Below, piece after piece: positions 6,909 through 9,892 of a stretch of DNA of 9,892 nt (its first letter is position 1; each line of letters opens with the position of its first letter). A model generated the notes under the pieces. The model was not told where the DNA came from, searched no databases, and was given only the letters and a program-made list of their open reading frames with translations. Location of the stretch: the NCBI GenBank assembly GCA_036787065.1, contig DAIQPZ010000096.1, positions 1-9,892 of the forward strand. Direction: 5' to 3'. The translations under genes were made by a program, and so were the position numbers. The stretch is from JAJYIW01 sp036787065. Lineage in GTDB: Bacteria; Chloroflexota; Anaerolineae; Anaerolineales; Anaerolineaceae.

Positions 6909-7673
6909 CTAGCCAAGGGCTTCTCGAAGCATGCGGGCCAGCTCACCGAAATGGGGGGTGTAGCGCATATCTTCCTGGCGCGGTCTAGGCAGTTCAACTT
7001 TCAAATCCAGGCAGACCTGGCCAGGGCGGGGGGTCAGTACCAGCACGCGATCCGACAGAAACAAAGCTTCCGAAATGCTGTGCGTGACCATCAAGACCGT
7101 TTTACAGCGCACCTGCCAGATACGCAGCAGTTCGCTCCCCATTCTCTCGCGGGTGAGCGCATCCAGAGAGCCAAACGGCTCATCCAGCAGCAGCAAGTCG
7201 GGGTCTTGGGTCAGGGAACGGGCAATGGCCACACGCTGTGCCATTCCGCCGGAAAGATCGCGCGGCCAGTTGTTTTCAAAGCCCTGCAGTCCGACCAGGT
7301 CGATCAGTTCTTGCGCTTTTTTTCGCGTAACTTCGCCTTCAATCCCCTGTAATTCTAACGGCAGGATGATATTCTCCAGCACGGTTCGCCAGGGCATTAA
7401 ATTGGCCTGTTGGAAGACCAGGCCAACGCGTGGGTGGGCAGCCGTCTGAACGGTTACTGTGAAATTCACCTCACCCGCAGTGGGTGAAACCAGGCCGGCC
7501 AGCACGCGGAGCAAGGTGGTTTTACCGCTGCCCGAAGGCCCCAGAACAGCCACAAATTCCTGAGGGTAGATGGCAAAATTGACCTGGTTGAGGGCCTGCA
7601 GTCCACCATTTCCGTTAGGGAAGGTAACTTCCAGGTCTCGCACCTGGACCACCGGAGAATTAGAAGCGCTCAT
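6909..7673 (-). CDS. ABC transporter ATPase, flavin-type importer
   Basis: Cytoplasmic ATP-binding subunit (254 residues) of the SsuB/TauB/ThiZ type, which powers NMT1/THI5-like importers. The motifs are intact: Walker A GPSGSGKT (45-52), Q-loop VFQQA (87-91), signature LSGGM (140-144), Walker B LLLLDEP (160-166), D-loop SLDAL (169-173) and the switch histidine in MVTHS (195-199). It is therefore expected to be catalytically active. It is the last gene of the riboswitch operon, starting 8 bases after the stop of the binding-protein gene. No Shine-Dalgarno sequence is visible, so translational coupling to the gene upstream is likely. Sequence class alone would allow sulfonate, taurine or pyrimidine transport; the FMN riboswitch at the head of the operon argues for riboflavin or a flavin precursor. 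Confidence 0.92.
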   Translation of the reverse strand: MSASNSPVVQVRDLEVTFPNGNGGLQALNQVNFAIYPQEFVAVLGPSGSGKTTLLRVLAGLVSPTAGEVNFTVTVQTAAHPRVGLVFQQANLMPWRTVLENIILPLELQGIEGEVTRKKAQELIDLVGLQGFENNWPRDLSGGMAQRVAIARSLTQDPDLLLLDEPFGSLDALTRERMGSELLRIWQVRCKTVLMVTHSISEALFLSDRVLVLTPRPGQVCLDLKVELPRPRQEDMRYTPHFGELARMLREALG

Positions 7674-7681
7674 AAGACGGA

Positions 7682-8689
7682 TCAGGGGATGAACTGGTTG
7701 GTGAATGCCTGGTTGATATCCAGCGGTTTGGCCAGCAGGCCGATGTCTTGTTGGACTTTTTGCATGTTCTGCCAGGCCTGTGGATCGCTGAAACCCAGGC
7801 GCTGAGTTTTCCAGAGGTCGATCGAAGCCAGGAGAATATCCTGATTAACCTTGGGGTCGGCCTGGGCCAGGGTTGGGATGTAGTTTTTGCTGATCTGATA
7901 AGCTTCATCCGGGTTGTTGATCGTATCCTGGAGGCCGTGCAGGATCGCCTGAACCATGTGTTTAACCAGATCCGGGTTATCCTTGATTGTGGTCTCATTG
8001 GTGATCAACCCATTTGAAACCAGCTTGATGTAATCGGACACGCGCAGCACATTCACTGTTGTTCCTTGAGATTGCAGGACAATCGGTTCGTTGGTGACGT
8101 AAATTACAATGGCCTGTTCGCGATCGGTGGTAAGGGTTTCGACCTGGTTGAACCCCACAGTTTCCAGGGAGACGTCTTTTTCGGTCAGCCCACCCGCATT
8201 GAGCAGGGCGCGGAAACCGATATATGAAGCCCCGGAAAGAATGGGGATGCCGATCTTTTTACCTGCCAGGTCCTTGGGCGCCTTGATGCCTTGGGCAGTC
8301 TTGGACGCGATGCCTACCGGATAGCCCTGGTACCAGGCCATCACATAGACCACGGGAATTCCTTGTGCGCGCGCCGGCAGGATCTGATCCCCCGAAGCGA
8401 TGGCAAATTGGAGGTTGTTTGTGCCGACCAGGGTCACATTGTCGATCTCGGTGCTGTAATCCAACGTCACGTCCAACCCGGCCTGTTTGAAGTAACCTTT
8501 GTCGATCGCGACATATAAAGGTGCGAACTGAATATTGGGGATATAACCCACCGGTAGCCGGACATGCACCAGGCTATTCCTATTGGCCGAGGTTGCCGCG
8601 GTTGGACTGGTGTTTACCTGGGGCGTTGCCAGGGAGGTACAAGCCGCCAGTAGAAGGGCGGAGAAGATGAAAAAATTAACCCGTTTCAT
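7682..8689 (-). CDS. ribY: ABC transporter substrate-binding lipoprotein (RibY-like)
   Basis: Periplasmic-type binding protein of the NMT1/THI5-like family (335 residues), anchored as a lipoprotein. The signal peptide MKRVNFFIFSALLLAAC has a standard lipobox LAAC with Cys17, followed by a Ser/Thr/Ala linker (about 18-38). Domain I begins with VRLPVGYIPNIQFAPLYVAIDKGYFKQAGL (43-72), the hallmark of this family, and DQILPARAQGIPVV (101-114) and YVTNEP (197-202) belong to the ligand-binding fold. Homologues bind hydroxymethylpyrimidine, riboflavin, sulfonates or nitrate-like anions. The FMN riboswitch upstream makes riboflavin the best guess, matching RibY of the RibXY systems proposed for Chloroflexi. 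The start at ATG 8689 is supported by GAGGAG nine bases upstream (8704-8699). The 32-base gap to the permease stop indicates one transcript. Confidence 0.88.
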   Translation of the reverse strand: MKRVNFFIFSALLLAACTSLATPQVNTSPTAATSANRNSLVHVRLPVGYIPNIQFAPLYVAIDKGYFKQAGLDVTLDYSTEIDNVTLVGTNNLQFAIASGDQILPARAQGIPVVYVMAWYQGYPVGIASKTAQGIKAPKDLAGKKIGIPILSGASYIGFRALLNAGGLTEKDVSLETVGFNQVETLTTDREQAIVIYVTNEPIVLQSQGTTVNVLRVSDYIKLVSNGLITNETTIKDNPDLVKHMVQAILHGLQDTINNPDEAYQISKNYIPTLAQADPKVNQDILLASIDLWKTQRLGFSDPQAWQNMQKVQQDIGLLAKPLDINQAFTNQFIP

Positions 8690-8698
8690 GCTTCAAAT

Positions 8699-8704
8699 CT
8701 CCTC
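8699..8704 (-). promoter_or_regulatory. Shine-Dalgarno sequence of the binding-protein gene
   Basis: GAGGAG on the minus strand lies nine bases before ATG 8689. It is the only good ribosome binding site within this operon, consistent with the binding protein being made in excess over the permease and ATPase, which lack one. Confidence 0.7.
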
Positions 8705-8721
8705 AAGGTTTTTGTGATGGC

Positions 8722-9552
8722 TTATGGACGTTTCTGCCAGGCCAGCAAACGTGACTCAAGCAGGACCACACCACCATATAGGCCTAATGCCATCAAAACC
8801 AGGGTTATGATTGCCACAAAAACCAGTGCGGTATCATATTGCCCCCGGCCAATATTGATTAAAAACCCTAACCCTCGATTGGCCCCGACGAATTCACCTA
8901 CAACGGCTCCAATCACAGAGAGGGTGGCGCCGATGCGCAGTCCACCCAAGAAGATTGGAAGAGCCGCCGGAACTTCCAGGTAGATCAACATCTGCACGCG
9001 GGTGGCCTGGAGGGAATGCATCAAATCGCGCAGATTATCTGGTACGGCGCGCAGGCCGACCGTGGTGTTGACCAGCACTGGAAAAAAAACGATCAATGCA
9101 CAGATCAGCACTTTTGAAGGTATACCCGGGCCAAACCAGATGATCAGCAGTGGCGCGATGGCCACAATCGGGATCGCCTGGCTGGCAACCAGGTAAGGGG
9201 ATAGGATCTGTTCAAACAGTTTAGATTTGGCCAGCAGGTAGCCCAGGCAGGTTGCCAGGCTGGCGCCCAGAATTAAGCCCAGCAGCACTTCCAGAAGGGT
9301 GATCCAACTGTTGCTGAGCAGGCTTCCATCGGATAAAGTGCGCAAGAAACGCTGCCAGACCAGCACGGGTCCCGGCAGGATAAAGGCTGGTAGGCGCAGC
9401 CACTGCACAGCCAATTGCCAGAGCCCAAAGCCGGCGACAATCGACAGTGGCACCATCCAATGACTCCACTGGAAACGGAGCGAATGTTTCCTACCGGATT
9501 GGCTGGAAAGGGTGGGCAGATGTACAGGTTGGCGGTCGGATGTCGTTTCCAA
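8722..9552 (-). CDS. ribX: ABC transporter permease (RibX-like), TTG start
   Basis: Membrane subunit of the importer (276 residues), of the BPD_transp_1 fold in the SsuC/TauC/ThiX group. Hydrophobic segments are seen near 33-53, 86-108, 118-140, 146-166, 203-222 and 243-265, giving about six membrane passes. The cytoplasmic EAA-type loop that docks on the ATPase reads YLEVPAALPIFLGGLRIGAT (191-210). The start is a TTG at 9552; no ATG or GTG start exists further upstream, since an in-frame TAG lies at 9594-9592. Met33 would remove only the polar N-terminus and remains possible. AGGG (9564-9561) at an 8-base spacing is the only candidate ribosome binding site, and it lies inside the 3' arm of the terminator. 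It is the first gene behind the FMN riboswitch. Confidence 0.9.
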   Translation of the reverse strand: METTSDRQPVHLPTLSSQSGRKHSLRFQWSHWMVPLSIVAGFGLWQLAVQWLRLPAFILPGPVLVWQRFLRTLSDGSLLSNSWITLLEVLLGLILGASLATCLGYLLAKSKLFEQILSPYLVASQAIPIVAIAPLLIIWFGPGIPSKVLICALIVFFPVLVNTTVGLRAVPDNLRDLMHSLQATRVQMLIYLEVPAALPIFLGGLRIGATLSVIGAVVGEFVGANRGLGFLINIGRGQYDTALVFVAIITLVLMALGLYGGVVLLESRLLAWQKRP

Positions 9553-9555
9553 ATT

Positions 9556-9583
9556 AAAAACCCTGAAGATAGTTTCTTCAGAG
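9556..9583 (-). terminator. Intrinsic terminator of the FMN riboswitch expression platform
   Basis: On the minus strand CTCTGAAGA (9583-9575) pairs with TCTTCAGGG (9569-9561) across a 5-base loop AACTA: nine pairs including one G-U. A run of five T follows (9560-9556). It ends three bases before the TTG start codon of the permease, so its formation would stop transcription before the coding region. Its 3' arm also holds the only ribosome-binding-like AGGG. Confidence 0.85.
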
Positions 9584-9591
9584 CAGGGTAA

Positions 9592-9648
9592 CTAAACCGG
9601 GCAGTGAACCTGAGATAGATTCAATCAAACCCAATTGAATTGGTTTAG
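9592..9648 (-). promoter_or_regulatory. Switching region between aptamer and terminator
   Basis: CTAAACC (9648-9642) is fully complementary to GGTTTAG (9598-9592). A smaller hairpin sits inside (CCAAT/ATTGG just after CTAAA). GGTAA, overlapping the 3' strand of P1 (9655-9651), is complementary to TTACC next to the foot of the terminator (9591-9587). These are candidate antiterminator pairings, inferred from complementarity only. Confidence 0.4.
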
Positions 9649-9651
9649 CAT

Positions 9652-9815
9652 TACCTTCTTTCATTCGGACTATACCGCCGGCCCCGGAATCACACCGGAT
9701 CGTGCGCTTTGCACACTGCGTTGCGCTCGTGGGCTTCACCATTAATACTGTGTTACCACCGATCGGGAATTGGTGACCCAGCTATTGGCTGTCACCGCAC
9801 CCTGCCCCGAAGGAT
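9652..9815 (-). ncRNA. FMN riboswitch (RFN element)
   Basis: The minus strand holds the conserved RFN core in order: CCTTCGGGGCAGGGTG (9813-9798), AATTCCCGATCGGTGGT (9771-9755), AGCCCACGAGC, GATCCGGTGTGATTCCGGGG followed by CCGGCGGTATAGTCCG, and the closing GAAGG (9658-9654). P1 is CCTTC paired with GAAGG. It binds FMN and normally lowers expression when FMN is plentiful. Two departures from the usual form are visible: a 26-base insertion forming an extra hairpin in the P2 loop (9797-9772), and GAATG where GGATG is usual near the 3' end. A terminator follows, then the ABC permease gene, so the operon is expected to be switched off by FMN. Confidence 0.96.
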
Positions 9816-9832
9816 TTGTTTAATTATTCACA

Positions 9833-9861
9833 AGTATATCTCCCCCCAGGGGTTAAGTCAA
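9833..9861 (-). promoter_or_regulatory. Sigma70-type promoter of the riboswitch-transporter operon
   Basis: TTGACT (9861-9856, 5 of 6) and TATACT (9838-9833, 5 of 6) are exactly 17 bases apart on the minus strand. The start is expected near 9826, about a dozen bases before P1 of the riboswitch. A second, perfect TTGACA at 9872-9867 is too far from this -10 box to pair with it. The spacer contains CCCCTGGGG, a small dyad that might be accidental. Nothing else recognisable lies between here and the window end. Confidence 0.8.
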
Positions 9862-9892
9862 GTTTGTGTCAAATTTTGTTACTGCTCAGGCA

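Noticed and set aside
9553..9892. TPP (thiamine) riboswitch, suggested by the THI5-like binding protein downstream
   Set aside because: The leader lacks the TPP core (CUGAGA and the ACCUGAU-GGAUAAUGCC region) and instead matches the FMN riboswitch through almost all of its conserved segments.
9842..9892. Possible further repeat or gene at the right edge (ACTGCTCAG also occurs as CTGAGCAGT near 2589-2597)
   Set aside because: The shared stretch is only about nine bases and is cut by the window edge, so it cannot be told from chance.

Overview
The window looks like chromosomal DNA of a free-living bacterium, most likely from the Chloroflexota (an Anaerolineae-type genome). This is an inference from an FMN-riboswitch-controlled ABC transporter of the RibXY kind, a proline/threonine/alanine-rich lipoprotein with TolB-like repeats, and the protein sequences in general. 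No single feature proves the lineage. The genes are ordinary single-copy cellular functions. There is no phage, transposase, CRISPR array, tRNA or rRNA.

Layout, left to right. (1) 1-851, minus: the N-terminal 283 codons of a type II NADH dehydrogenase (NDH-2), cut by the window edge. It has a strong Shine-Dalgarno sequence, a sigma70-like promoter and an inverted repeat across the predicted transcription start. (2) 955-2478, minus: a lipoprotein with WD40/TolB-like repeats. (3) 2519-2571: a perfect hairpin with 25-bp arms. (4) 2602-4818, minus: a full-length PcrA/UvrD-type DNA helicase with a near-consensus promoter. (5) 4999-5697, plus: a DUF1361 membrane protein. (6) 5715-5789: a long hairpin whose core is a 52-bp perfect palindrome, enclosed by a 13-bp direct repeat. 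(7) 5889-6887, plus: the DNA polymerase III delta' subunit (HolB), whose promoter position predicts a leaderless mRNA. (8) 9892 down to 6909, minus: promoter, FMN riboswitch, intrinsic terminator, then ABC permease, lipoprotein substrate-binding protein and ABC ATPase.

The best-supported system is the right-hand third. An FMN riboswitch with nearly all conserved core segments stands directly upstream of a three-gene ABC importer of the NMT1/THI5-like class. Homology alone could suggest a pyrimidine, taurine or sulfonate transporter, but the riboswitch points to riboflavin or a related flavin precursor. The logic would be: FMN plentiful, terminator forms, importer off; FMN scarce, read-through, importer made. 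The flavin-dependent NDH-2 at the other end is a plausible consumer of flavin, but nothing in the sequence links the two.

The least explained elements are the two long perfect palindromes, the extra hairpin inserted in the P2 loop of the riboswitch, and the dyad over the NDH-2 start site. Large stretches are otherwise tightly packed, with only 20 nt between the convergent ends of holB and the ATPase gene.
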